From assembly GCF_002943565.1 (NCBI RefSeq), contig NZ_PJCH01000001.1:186001-250000 (forward strand): 64,000 bases of DNA, written 5' to 3'. The notes under the pieces were generated by a model, which was not told the origin of the DNA, made no database searches, and saw nothing but the letters and a program-made list of their open reading frames with translations. This stretch comes from Hyphococcus luteus. GTDB taxonomy: Bacteria > Pseudomonadota > Alphaproteobacteria > Caulobacterales > Parvularculaceae. The position numbers and the translations under genes are program-made. Positions 1-8,450 of this stretch are shown in pieces; positions within the stretch are counted from its first letter, which is position 1, and every line of letters starts with the position of its first letter.

Positions 1-563
1 AGGGCCGGCGTATATTTCGGCGTCAAATCGTTCGCATCGCCGCCGAGGGCGCGTACGAGATCGTCATTGAGCAGCACTTTTTTGCCTGTCGTGGTGATCG
101 TGAAATTCTGGATATCCCCCTCAATGGTGACGACGCCGCCGCGCGGCACGCAATCGGCCGCCGCATAGGCGAGCACCATCAGGACTTTCACATTCTCTTT
201 CGCCGCAAGGCCTGTTTCAATGCGCCAGTCGAGTTCGGCCTTGGTGACGGCGAAGAGGTCGGAGAGCGCCTTCTGCGCGTCTTCAAGGCTGATCTGGGCG
301 CCAAAGCCGCCCGCGGCGCCATAAGCGAGCCGCGCATAGGAAAGGAGCGCAACGGCTTTCTGAGCCCCGTCGCGCACGAGATCCATGGCTGCGTCGCGCA
401 TGGCCCCCTCCATGGACGGATCTTCCAGAACCTCCAGGCCGGAACGCAACGCGCCGACCGGATTGATGAGATCGTGACAGACCCGCGAAGACAGGAGCGC
501 CGCAAGCGCAAGCGAGTCGGGTTCATTGTCGTCTGGCGGGGTGAGTTTGGCGGCTTCTGACAT
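1..563 (-). CDS. chpT: Histidine phosphotransferase ChpT, 3' end cut by window edge
   Basis: 187 codons are visible from ATG 563 with no stop before the window edge. ChpT is the cytoplasmic dimeric phosphotransferase that passes phosphate from the hybrid kinase CckA to CtrA and CpdR in the alphaproteobacterial cell-cycle relay. The signature helix is near residues 28-48 (SSRVCHDLINPVGAL), with the phosphorylatable His in CHDL followed by the N-P-G run typical of the family. A degenerate HATPase-like domain follows (around residues 100-187), as in known ChpT proteins, and its C-terminus is missing. The start is set by the first ATG ahead of the conserved region. It is on the same strand as ydbL, 72 nt downstream of it. 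Assignment is strong from the motif and the length seen. Confidence 0.9.
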   Translation of the reverse strand, partial: MSEAAKLTPPDDNEPDSLALAALLSSRVCHDLINPVGALRSGLEVLEDPSMEGAMRDAAMDLVRDGAQKAVALLSYARLAYGAAGGFGAQISLEDAQKALSDLFAVTKAELDWRIETGLAAKENVKVLMVLAYAAADCVPRGGVVTIEGDIQNFTITTTGKKVLLNDDLVRALGGDANDLTPKYTPA

Positions 564-635
564 GGGCGGGGACTCTCAAGCTAACGGGAGTCCCCTTATC
601 CCTGATTCGCAGCCTCAGGACGCCTTAAATCGCGC

Positions 636-992
636 TTAGCGCTTCACCCATTCGCCTGATTCGAGGCGCACGCACTGGCCCGGCCCCGCCTGATTCATCA
701 GCTTTTCCGCCGTCAGCGCCGCCGTCACCTCGATTGTGACGCCATTGCGCCGGGCGAGATTGGCGTAAGCCGCCTTGCGCTGCTGATTGATGTCGCGCAC
801 TTCGCGGCGCAGCGCCTCGCTCGCATCAGCGCCGGTCACAACGCCGAGATAGCCGTCGGCCTGTTCGCCGACGACGCAGTTGTTCTTGGCGTTTTCGACA
901 AGCGGGCTCGCCGCCAGAACCGGCGCGGCGGAAACCGCCAGCCCGGCCGCCAGAAGAATCACGGCCACTAGCTTCTTCAATGTCTGTTCCAT
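636..992 (-). CDS. ydbL: YdbL family (DUF1318) periplasmic protein
   Basis: 118 aa. A Sec signal peptide covers about residues 1-28 (hydrophobic run ending in an AxA site). The mature part is a small DUF1318/YdbL domain, with the typical alternation of helices around RREVRDINQQRKAAY and a C-terminal segment ending GEWVKR. In E. coli YdbL is encoded with YdbH and YnbE and modulates their lipid-transport bridge. The start at ATG 992 is preferred over an in-frame ATG at 1028 because AAGGGGAG sits just ahead of it and the signal peptide then starts MEQTLKK. It begins 11 nt after the ynbE stop, so the two are one transcript. A single pair of cysteines (around residues 40 and 109) could form a disulfide. 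Confidence 0.85.
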   Translation of the reverse strand: MEQTLKKLVAVILLAAGLAVSAAPVLAASPLVENAKNNCVVGEQADGYLGVVTGADASEALRREVRDINQQRKAAYANLARRNGVTIEVTAALTAEKLMNQAGPGQCVRLESGEWVKR

Positions 993-1002
993 CTCGCTCC
1001 CC

Positions 1003-1206
1003 TTAGAAAATGTCCGGATTGTCCGCAATCAGATCCTCGATCTCGCGATCGAGCCTGACGCGCACTTCCTGATCGATCTTGACGTTGAGATTCACGACAA
1101 TGGGTTCGTCCTTGTCGCCCTTCAAAGTCACCGTGGTGCAGGCGAGTAGCGCCGGCGCCGCAAAAGACGCCAGAACCGCAAGTCTCCACTGTTTCAGTCT
1201 CATCAT
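1003..1206 (-). CDS. ynbE: YnbE family outer-membrane lipoprotein
   Basis: 67 aa. A lipoprotein signal peptide has its lipobox Cys at residue 23 (ALLAC). The mature part is about 45 residues and carries the family's conserved I-V-V-N-L-N-V-K-I strand followed by a charged segment (VRVRLDREIEDL). From E. coli work, YnbE sits in the outer membrane, multimerises by beta-strand stacking and completes the periplasmic bridge begun by YdbH. Two adjacent ATG codons (1206 and 1203) are possible starts; GGAGGG lies about 9 nt ahead of the first. It sits between ydbH and ydbL in the same order as in E. coli. No Asp follows the lipidated Cys, consistent with outer-membrane sorting. Confidence 0.85.
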   Translation of the reverse strand: MMRLKQWRLAVLASFAAPALLACTTVTLKGDKDEPIVVNLNVKIDQEVRVRLDREIEDLIADNPDIF

Positions 1207-1344
1207 AGGGGATCGCCCTCCGCCCTGAATTCATCCAATCGGCCCAATCGGCATGCCGAACTTTTCACGGATACTAGCTCAGTCATAGGGCGAAAAATAG
1301 ACGAAAATCGGCGCCAACGGCCGTCGAAGCGCTGCATTTCGGCC

Positions 1345-4215
1345 TCATTGTCCATCTTCCGCCCGGGCGCCGCCGTCCGGGGGCTCCGTTCTTTGCATCT
1401 GTTCGTATTGGAGCCTGAAATCCTGCGACAGCCGCGCCTGATTGATCAACGCAAGCAACGGCGCCTCCAGGCTGATCGTGTAGCGCGCCGGAATGCGCCC
1501 CTTGCCTTCCTTGATCATCGCCTGGTTCTTGAGAGTAATTTCGCCAGCCCCTTCGAGGGCCACGACAAAATCGAGATCGCCGTCAAGAGGGCCGCTGATC
1601 TCCACCCTCATCGACTCATAGCGAAAATCGCGCAACAGATCGAAAGCAACGTCCGCCTCGCCGCTGCGCTCGGACGCGGCGTCCGTACCCTTGCCCACAT
1701 AACTCAAGACGCCCGGCCCCTCCGATTTGAAATAGCCGTTTTCGATGCGTGCTTTCCCGTCCTCGAAAGTGACGGGAAGCTCGCCGCTCAGGACACCCTC
1801 GCCGGAAAGCCCGTCGACATCCACATAGTCGAGGATCTTCGCAAGATCGGCGTTGTCTGCGCGCAAAGGGATAACCGCCTCGCCCGTAAACGCCGCCTTC
1901 GCGTCATAAACGCCGATGGTTCCGCCGAACCAGGGGAACTCCGCCTCAGCAAGATGAATGCTGTCGTCGCCGGGCATGTCAAACGTGATCGCGCCGGCCC
2001 CGAGCTGCAGCGCATCCATGTCGACGGCGCTTACCGTAATAGTCTGCAATCCGTCAGTGGTCACCGGCCAAAGGTTCGTAAGCTGAACGCTTCCATTAAG
2101 GCCCGAAGTTCGCGTCACCGCTCGTGTCGGACCGACGAAGGAAATCTCGTTAAACTGGAAATCCGCGCTCGAGGTCACGCCGTCCGGCGACCAGCCGAAG
2201 CGGATCGCGCCGTCCATGCCCCCTTCGGCGGCGTCGACAATGCCTTTCAGCGCCGGCGAAATCCTGTTGGGCTGCAAGGCCCCTGGCGCGAAAGCGAGAT
2301 TGCCGAGGGAGAACGCCGTCTCGCCGCTCGCCGTCATCATGTCATGCGTCCCCTCGCCACGGCCGAGCCGGCGCCCTTCCGGCGTCGTCAGCGTGTAGGC
2401 GAATTCCGCCTTGCTCCCTTTAAGAGACGCTTCGCCGGCGGCGACCACAGGCGAGACCAGCCGGGCCTGACCTGTTTCCCGGAGATGCTGGGCGATGCGC
2501 AGCCGGTCGACATTCGCCGACGCGCGCAAGGTTTCGGCGTCCAGCGTGATTTCAAAACGCCCGACAACGCCGGCCATGTCGAGCGCATTATTCAACGTCA
2601 TGGCGCCGCCTTCAGCCGCGCCTTTGATTTCGGTCTTTTCTTCGTTCGGACGATAGGACGCATCGATACGTATTGCCGGCGGGCGGCCTTCAGCGCGCGT
2701 CTCGCCCATGCGGAACATGGCGGTCTTCGCCGCAAGGTCGCCGGCAAGTGCAAAGACGGTTTCGCCGTTCCATGTCACAACGCCGAGCGGGCCGTCGCCA
2801 TTGCATAGGGTCATGGCCGAAATACGCGTTTCGAGATTTTGCGCTTTGATGACGCCGCGACCGCGCTCGATCGTGAAACAATCGCTTTTGCTGACGATGG
2901 TCGCGCGCCGGGCGTTCATATCCGCCTTTATTCCAAAAGCGCCTGAAAAAGGCGCATCGGAAATCGTTAGCCTGCCGACTTCCAAACGCTTGAGGCCGGA
3001 TTTAAGCCCGAGCGCCGCATCGATTATCGCACCATCCGACATTGCTGACAGATCGACGCGGCTGCCGGCGAGCGACAAGGGACCGGAGGCGAATTCAGCG
3101 ATTTCGACGGGCGCGGCGAGACGCCAGCCGCCGCCTTCCTGCGCGAAATCAACGCCGCCCGAAGCATCGACGCCGTCGCTCTCGAGCGCAAAGCCGAACG
3201 ACGACGCCATCCGGCCGCCGGACGCCTTATAGAAAGGCGCTTCGCCCTGCTGCCTCACCGTCAGCAAAGCCCCGTCCGGCGTTGCAAGCGTCAAAGGTTT
3301 CCCGCCAGCGATGCGCGCCGTCAACGCGGCCTGTGAAAAGTCGATGATGACGGCTCCGTTCAGCGCTCCCCGGCGCAATGCTGTTCCGAGAACAGCCTCC
3401 ACCGGCGCGGCGCTCATCACGCTTTGCGCCGCCGGCTCGTTGAGTTCGATATCCGGCGCGGAGAAATCGAAACGCATTCGGCCAGCCAGCGCATCCGCTT
3501 TGCCGTTCGCCGCATCGCGCCAGTCCGCCGCTTCGCCGTCAAGTTTCATATCGAGATTATTCGCTATCGCTCCTTCCGTGCCGGCAGACGCGGCTTTAAG
3601 GTCTGCGGCCAGAGATATTTTTCCGTCTGCAGACAAATCCGCCGACGCCGAACCCTCCACTTCCGAAAAATGAATATCGCGCCACACGAAGCGCTTGGCC
3701 TCGAGCGTCACGGCACCTTTGCCGCCTTTGCCGATATCGTATTCGGCGTCGATGATCGCTCTCGCATTGGTGTCCGGCGCCAGAATGAACACCTTCAAGT
3801 TCCGCAGCAGAAGCCGATCGAATGGGAGCGCCGCGCCGACACCCTCACCTTCGCCGCCCGCTTCAAATCCGGCGAACGAGGCCCGGCCCGCGTCGTCGAC
3901 CTTCACCCGCGCCACGCCCGGCCCGGCGCGCAGGGCGTCGGCTTTCTTTTCCGTCCATAAACGGCGCGGATGAAAATCCGCTTCGATCGCTTCAAAGGAA
4001 AAATCCGGCGCCAGTTCCGGTCCCGCTGCGACATCTTCGAGACGCGCGCCGGAAAAGCTTAATGCCGTCACGCGCGCCGCCGGATTTTCAAACCCGGCGC
4101 CGGCCATGGCGCTGCGCACCGCCCACCCCGCCATCGGCAGGCGAAACACATAGACGAGCGCGGCGAGGATCGCCGCAAGCGTCAGCAAAATCGCCAGTAA
4201 ACGCGCCGCCCGCAT
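1345..4215 (-). CDS. ydbH: YdbH family AsmA-like intermembrane lipid-transport protein
   Basis: 956 aa. One N-terminal membrane anchor (about residues 5-28) is followed by a very long periplasmic part rich in alternating hydrophobic residues, as expected for the beta-taco groove of AsmA-like proteins. The C-terminal segment around GVLSYVGKGTDAASE and the closing D-F-R-L-Q-Y region match YdbH proteins. TamB, YhdP and YdbH act redundantly in E. coli to move phospholipid to the outer membrane. ATG 4215 is chosen because GGGAGTGGGG lies upstream and the anchor then starts MRAARLL; an in-frame ATG at 4272 would add 19 polar residues. ynbE and ydbL follow after 138 nt and complete the operon. Reading-frame integrity is good over the full length. 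Confidence 0.85.
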   Translation of the reverse strand: MRAARLLAILLTLAAILAALVYVFRLPMAGWAVRSAMAGAGFENPAARVTALSFSGARLEDVAAGPELAPDFSFEAIEADFHPRRLWTEKKADALRAGPGVARVKVDDAGRASFAGFEAGGEGEGVGAALPFDRLLLRNLKVFILAPDTNARAIIDAEYDIGKGGKGAVTLEAKRFVWRDIHFSEVEGSASADLSADGKISLAADLKAASAGTEGAIANNLDMKLDGEAADWRDAANGKADALAGRMRFDFSAPDIELNEPAAQSVMSAAPVEAVLGTALRRGALNGAVIIDFSQAALTARIAGGKPLTLATPDGALLTVRQQGEAPFYKASGGRMASSFGFALESDGVDASGGVDFAQEGGGWRLAAPVEIAEFASGPLSLAGSRVDLSAMSDGAIIDAALGLKSGLKRLEVGRLTISDAPFSGAFGIKADMNARRATIVSKSDCFTIERGRGVIKAQNLETRISAMTLCNGDGPLGVVTWNGETVFALAGDLAAKTAMFRMGETRAEGRPPAIRIDASYRPNEEKTEIKGAAEGGAMTLNNALDMAGVVGRFEITLDAETLRASANVDRLRIAQHLRETGQARLVSPVVAAGEASLKGSKAEFAYTLTTPEGRRLGRGEGTHDMMTASGETAFSLGNLAFAPGALQPNRISPALKGIVDAAEGGMDGAIRFGWSPDGVTSSADFQFNEISFVGPTRAVTRTSGLNGSVQLTNLWPVTTDGLQTITVSAVDMDALQLGAGAITFDMPGDDSIHLAEAEFPWFGGTIGVYDAKAAFTGEAVIPLRADNADLAKILDYVDVDGLSGEGVLSGELPVTFEDGKARIENGYFKSEGPGVLSYVGKGTDAASERSGEADVAFDLLRDFRYESMRVEISGPLDGDLDFVVALEGAGEITLKNQAMIKEGKGRIPARYTISLEAPLLALINQARLSQDFRLQYEQMQRTEPPDGGARAEDGQ

Positions 4216-4426
4216 GGTGTTACCCCACTCCCTCAAACACGACCGCCGCTTTTCTCTATTGGTTAACAACAATTTCGTTTAATCAGCGCGGTTCGGCGCT
4301 TAAGCATGCAAAAAATTGCGGGCTTTGGCGAGGCGTGCGAGGATAGAAGGCGGCGGCCGCCGGCAGGCTGGCCAGGAACTTGAATGGCGATTTGAATAGG
4401 CCCAGGAAACCGGCGGCCAGGCGCGA

Positions 4427-6238
4427 ATGACAGGCGAGTTTGTTCATACAGGTCAAACCCTTACGGGAGGCGGCGACGCCTACTGCCCGCTTGAGCGCAA
4501 GCGGCGGGGGCCCGCGGCGCTCGCCGCGGCGCTGACCGTTCTGCTCGCTGGCGGCGTGTTTCTCGTCTTTTCCGCCATCTCCGAACCCCAACGGATCGCT
4601 GAAACGCCCATCGCCGCGACCCTGCCCGTCGCGCCCGAAACGGCCCCGGCGGCGCCGGTTGAAAAGGCGGCGGCCGAAGAGATGACCGTCGCCGAAGCGC
4701 TGGCGGAATCGCGCGCCGCCCGCGCCGGGCGCGCCGCCGAAACGGAGCGGGCGCTCGCAGGGGGTGAAGAAACGGCGGACAAGCCGGACGGTCTCGTCCC
4801 CCATCTCAAACCCGTAACCACAAGCATTGCGGACGGCGTCGTCAAAACCGCCGGCGTCGCGCCGAGCCTCAAGCCCGCGGCACCGGCGCCCAAGCCCGTT
4901 GCGCCGCCCTCGCGGCCGATGCAGCTTGGCGGCGTCGAATATGCGTCCGCTGACGACCAGCCGCCACCTTTCTTTTTTGCAAGCGACATCGTTCGTCATG
5001 ATGTCAGCCGCACAGCGCCCGCCGTCGCGCTCGCCGCCGATTTGTCGCGCGAGCCGCAGGAGTTCCGCATCCGCATTAATCGCGGCGAAAACTTTGTCGA
5101 CGCCTTGAAGCGCGCCGGCGTCAGCCCTGTCGACGCGAATGAGGCCGCCTACGCCTTCGGCGAATATCAAAATCTGCGCCGCCTCCTGCCCGGCCAGGAA
5201 CTGGCGCTGACTCTTGGCTGGCAGAACCAGACTCTGTTCGAACTCGCCTCCGCCCATAAGGAGCCGCAAGCCCAGCTTCTCGGGCTCGAATTCCGCGCCG
5301 ACCCGGAAAACCGCATTCTCCTCCGCCGCGCCGCCAACGGCGAAATCCTCGCGGAAAAAAAGACCGTGCCGCTGACGACGCGGGTCATGTCCATCGCCGG
5401 CCAGATCAACGGCAGTCTTTACCTGTCCGCCAAGCATGTGGGCGCGCCCGACCAGATCATCGCCGATCTCGCCGACGCTTTTTCCTATGACGTCGACTTC
5501 CAGCGCGAGATCTTCGGCGGCGACGAATTCGAGGCGATTTTCGAAGTCAATTACGACGACCGCGGCAAGATGGTCTCTGTCGGAGACATCCTTTATGCGC
5601 GCCTGAAATGGCGCGGCCGCTCGCGCGAGAAAGGCTATTACCGCTTTTCCGAGGACGGCGAGACGTCGGATTTTTACGACGCCACCGGCCAGAGCGCGCG
5701 GCGCCTTCTGATGAAAACGCCGATCGACGGCGCGCGGCTTTCCTCCGGCTTTGGCACGCGCCGGCACCCGATCCTCGGCTATCGCCGCGCCCATAAAGGC
5801 GTCGACTTCGCCGCCCCGCGCGGCACGCCGATCAAGGCCGCCGGCGACGGCGTTATCGAGCGCGCCAACCGCTACGGCTCCTTTGGCAATTACGTCCGGA
5901 TCCGTCACGCCAACGGCTATCAAACGGCCTACGCCCATCTCAAAGGCTTTGCCCGGGGCATCCGCGCCGGCAAGCGCGTGCGCCAGGGCGACATCATCGC
6001 CTATGTGGGCACGACCGGCCGCTCGACCGGCCCGCATCTTCATTACGAAGTCCATCTTCACGGCAAGGCGGTGAATCCCCAGCGCCTCAAGATCAAGACG
6101 ACAGGCAAGAAACTTCAGGGCGAAGCGCTCGACCGCTTCAAAATGATGCGCGCCATGATCGACGCCATGCGCATGCCGCCGGAAGAACGCGAGGCGCTCT
6201 ACGCCCGCCAGAACAGCGGAACACAAGGGGCGCTCTGA
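4427..6238 (+). CDS. Membrane-anchored M23 (LytM) family metallopeptidase
   Basis: 603 aa. One transmembrane helix lies at about residues 28-50, then an Ala/Pro-rich low-complexity linker to about 200. An OapA/LysM-like segment (about 213-265, RGENFVDALKRAGV) follows, and the LytM peptidase domain is at about 440-540. The zinc ligands are visible: H in TRRHP, D in HKGVDF, and the H-x-H of GPHLHYEV. All are present, so it should be an active peptidoglycan endopeptidase, or at least not a degenerate EnvC-type activator. It is divergent from ydbH and stands alone. The start is the only in-frame ATG ahead of the helix and lacks a strong Shine-Dalgarno sequence, so the N-terminus is somewhat uncertain. 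The exact cell-wall bond cleaved cannot be told. Confidence 0.9.
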   Translation: MTGEFVHTGQTLTGGGDAYCPLERKRRGPAALAAALTVLLAGGVFLVFSAISEPQRIAETPIAATLPVAPETAPAAPVEKAAAEEMTVAEALAESRAARAGRAAETERALAGGEETADKPDGLVPHLKPVTTSIADGVVKTAGVAPSLKPAAPAPKPVAPPSRPMQLGGVEYASADDQPPPFFFASDIVRHDVSRTAPAVALAADLSREPQEFRIRINRGENFVDALKRAGVSPVDANEAAYAFGEYQNLRRLLPGQELALTLGWQNQTLFELASAHKEPQAQLLGLEFRADPENRILLRRAANGEILAEKKTVPLTTRVMSIAGQINGSLYLSAKHVGAPDQIIADLADAFSYDVDFQREIFGGDEFEAIFEVNYDDRGKMVSVGDILYARLKWRGRSREKGYYRFSEDGETSDFYDATGQSARRLLMKTPIDGARLSSGFGTRRHPILGYRRAHKGVDFAAPRGTPIKAAGDGVIERANRYGSFGNYVRIRHANGYQTAYAHLKGFARGIRAGKRVRQGDIIAYVGTTGRSTGPHLHYEVHLHGKAVNPQRLKIKTTGKKLQGEALDRFKMMRAMIDAMRMPPEEREALYARQNSGTQGAL

Positions 6239-6479
6239 TTGCGCGATGGCGGCCTCGGCCATGGCCTGTCTCCTTAATCTTCAAAATTGATGCAAAAACG
6301 CCCGGCGCGCGGAACGCGTTCCGTCCCGGGACAAGGCTCATCATAGGGCCGCGCAGAAGCCCGTGGATGAAATAAATCCAACTTTTTTTAGCTCTCGGGC
6401 CTTGCGTCGCCCGAAAGTTGCAAGGCGAGGCGTAATTTAACCCGGCTTTCAGCGGCTGACGGCTAGGCTTGGAAGCCTT

Positions 6480-7787
6480 TTGTTGCGTTTGTTTATGGCG
6501 GGCCCGGATATGCCGGCGGCGAAAACCTTGCTGACTTATCTTGCGCCCGCTGCGTTTCTCGCCGGGATGGCCCATCTCGCCTGGCTTGCCGGCGCGCATT
6601 GGACCTCGTCGGCTGATGATTTTCGCCTGTTATGGCTGGCGGGCGATTTCTGGACTGCTGGCGGCAATCCTTACACAGAAGAGTTTGCGCAGACTGCGGC
6701 GGCGCAGTTCGCCGGCATCGAAAACGCGCTCTGGCTTGCGGGACCAAACTGGTTCCCTATCGCCGCAATCTTTTCCCTGTTCGATCCGGCGACAGCGGGA
6801 CGCGCGTGGTTTTTCTTCAATGCGGCGGCGCTTCTCGGCGCGAGCGGCCTCAATGTCGCCACCTTCCGGAAGATGGCGGCGCAATCGACGCTTTTCGGCG
6901 ACACGGAATTCGCCTCTCTTCTCAAAAGCCTGTCGCCGCTCACCCTGTTCCTGCTGCATGCAGGCTTCATAACGACAACGGAAGCGGTCAGCGGCGCTTT
7001 CGTCCTGGGAGCAGCGTCCCCGCTTGTCTATTTCGGCGCCAGCCTCCTGCTTTACGGCGCAGCGGCGAAACACGATCTCGCCGGCGCCGGCGGCGTCGCA
7101 TTGTTGATGCTGCAGCCTTCCATCGGACTCATCCTCATCGCCGGGCTGGGGCTTTCCGCCTATGGGCGGCGCGCCCTCATCCTCGGCGCCATCTTCTCTT
7201 TCCTGATGGCGGTCCCAGTGCTGGCGGTGACGCCGGGGGTCGATATCGCCGCCGCCCTGATCTCCGGGGCCGGACAAACCCCAAGCGGGTCCGCAGAGGC
7301 CGCTGCCGGCCTGCGCGCGCTCCTCTCAGCCGCTGGCGCGCCGGATCTTGGCGCAATGTTTTATTTTCTCCTGGCGCTGGCCGCGGTTTCCACGGCGGGG
7401 CTTGCAGGGCGCAAACGCGCGCGCGCCTTGAAGCCCGTGGACAATCTGATGATCGCCGCCAGCGCCGCGCTTGCCGTCGCGCCGCTCCACGCTCCGAATT
7501 TTGTGCTTGTCGGGGTTTTGCTGTTTTACGCTGCCGCGCTCAGGCCGCCGCTCGGCGCGGGGCTCATCGCCGCCGCCTTCCTCTCCTGGCGCGGCGGAGA
7601 CCTGCCGGGCTTCGGCCTTGTCGACGCCAGCGTTTACGCCTCGCTCGGCGCCACGGCGATGTTCGCCTTGCTGATCGGCGCCGGCTTCTTTTCACCCGCG
7701 CCAGCGCCTGTTCGCCGCCCCGCGCCGTCGCTCGGCGACAACGTGGTGCTATGGTCAGCTTTTATAAAGAAGCGCCGCAATGCTTAA
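6480..7787 (+). CDS. Polytopic membrane protein, GT87/DUF2029-like
   Basis: About 435 aa with roughly ten hydrophobic segments. The first periplasmic loop contains DDFRLLWLAGDFWTAGGNPY, which resembles the catalytic-Asp loop of GT-C-fold mannosyltransferases (GT87, DUF2029), where a YxDF/DF-type Asp and a downstream NPY are conserved. This suggests a polyprenyl-phosphate-dependent glycosyltransferase of the inner membrane, but acceptor and donor are unknown. The start is unclear: TTG 6480 has GGAAG a few bases ahead, while ATG 6495 and ATG 6510 are also in frame before the first helix. The stop overlaps the stop of the convergent gene at 7784 by 3 nt. No other polysaccharide genes are nearby. 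Confidence 0.7.
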   Translation: MLRLFMAGPDMPAAKTLLTYLAPAAFLAGMAHLAWLAGAHWTSSADDFRLLWLAGDFWTAGGNPYTEEFAQTAAAQFAGIENALWLAGPNWFPIAAIFSLFDPATAGRAWFFFNAAALLGASGLNVATFRKMAAQSTLFGDTEFASLLKSLSPLTLFLLHAGFITTTEAVSGAFVLGAASPLVYFGASLLLYGAAAKHDLAGAGGVALLMLQPSIGLILIAGLGLSAYGRRALILGAIFSFLMAVPVLAVTPGVDIAAALISGAGQTPSGSAEAAAGLRALLSAAGAPDLGAMFYFLLALAAVSTAGLAGRKRARALKPVDNLMIAASAALAVAPLHAPNFVLVGVLLFYAAALRPPLGAGLIAAAFLSWRGGDLPGFGLVDASVYASLGATAMFALLIGAGFFSPAPAPVRRPAPSLGDNVVLWSAFIKKRRNA

Positions 7788-8110
7788 GGAACGCCCGGGA
7801 AACTCTCTACGAATTCGATTTTCAGGTCCGGGAAACTGTCCACATACTGAATTTTAATGTCGGGAAAGCTCTCGACCATTTTCCATTGACCGCATTCCTC
7901 CGGGAAACTGTCGACGATTTCGACCTTCAGGTCCGGGAAGCTGTCGACGATTTGCACCTTGATATCCGGGAAACTGTCCACCACCTGTATATCGCCATGA
8001 AGCGCGACGCCGTTGAACGTGCATGCTTCTTGGTTAAAGCCGTCCCCGGCGGCGGCGGGCGCGCTCAGAGCCAGAAAGCCAATAGCGGTACAGGCAAATC
8101 GTCCGTGCAT
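7784..8110 (-). CDS. Secreted protein of six 11-residue V-D/E-S-F-P repeats
   Basis: 108 aa. A signal peptide covers about residues 1-22 (AxA site before GDGF). The mature part is about 86 residues and is almost entirely six copies of an 11-residue unit with the core V-(D/E)-S-F-P-(D/E)-(I/L)-K-(V/I)-(Q/E)-(V/I/Y/F). One spacing is 13 residues where ECGQWK interrupts the array. Two cysteines flank the first half (CTF near residue 30 and EECG) and could pair. Alternating hydrophobic and polar residues suggest a small beta-solenoid or stacked sheet, which is inference. I recall similar repeats in uncharacterised bacterial proteins but know no function. It is convergent with the GT87-like gene. 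Also see the DNA repeat entry. Confidence 0.8.
   Translation of the reverse strand: MHGRFACTAIGFLALSAPAAAGDGFNQEACTFNGVALHGDIQVVDSFPDIKVQIVDSFPDLKVEIVDSFPEECGQWKMVESFPDIKIQYVDSFPDLKIEFVESFPGVP
7790..7990 (-). repeat. Coding tandem repeat, 33-bp period
   Basis: The 11-residue protein repeat appears in DNA as imperfect 33-bp units whose best conserved part reads gggaaactgtc on the plus strand. Units are seen starting near 7797, 7830, 7862, 7912, 7935 and 7968. Third codon positions differ between units while the amino acids hold, so the array is old and under protein-level selection rather than freshly duplicated. Confidence 0.8.
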
Positions 8111-8450
8111 GTGATGATTTTAGGCAACAATCCGCTTTCGGACCAGCGCTAGAGGGCCCGAAAAGTCTCGCAAATGTTGACTTGAGGGCGAAAGCCCCCT
8201 ACTTCCCGCTCAGCAATGCTGCGATGCAGCGCGCGCAACCGGCCTTTTTCCTTGCTGGAAGTCGGCCCCACCATAAGACGCAGCGCACATTTTGCATTCG
8301 CTTCCGGTCGAAAGACCCATTGCATTGATGACGCATCGCTTCCTCGGCGGAAGGGCGGGGCGTTGAAGAGAAACAACCCCGCCGATGCAAAAACTGGTTT
8401 ACGGGCGGCGCAAGCGCGCCCCGCCAGCAAAAAAACCAAACGGAGACTGA
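8111..8450. other. 340-bp leader between repeat protein and rhlE
   Basis: No convincing gene is seen; a 96-codon minus-strand frame (8149-8439) has no recognisable signal. The stretch holds the promoter of the repeat-protein gene and a long 5' leader for the RNA helicase. A 7-bp stem (8354-8360 with 8377-8383, GGCGGGG/CCCCGCC) lies about 70 nt before the helicase start, and a run of A residues follows it. GGAG at 8441-8444 is the helicase ribosome-binding site. Long structured leaders are common for cold-responsive DEAD-box genes, so regulation at the RNA level is possible but not shown. Confidence 0.4.

Noticed and set aside
4283-4447. 54-codon minus-strand frame MNKLACHS..., at the start of the M23 gene
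   Set aside because: It could be a small gene with a hydrophobic middle, but the ribosome site is weak and it is the tail of the antisense shadow; there is no independent support.
4283-6262. 659-codon minus-strand frame opposite the M23 gene, with a good AAGGAG ahead of its ATG (6262)
   Set aside because: It is the antisense shadow of a clear LytM peptidase; the predicted protein is repetitive and shows no domain. Only the well-placed Shine-Dalgarno made it worth a look.
8149-8439. 96-codon minus-strand frame in the rhlE leader
   Set aside because: No family, no ribosome site, Arg/Ala composition expected by chance in high-GC DNA.
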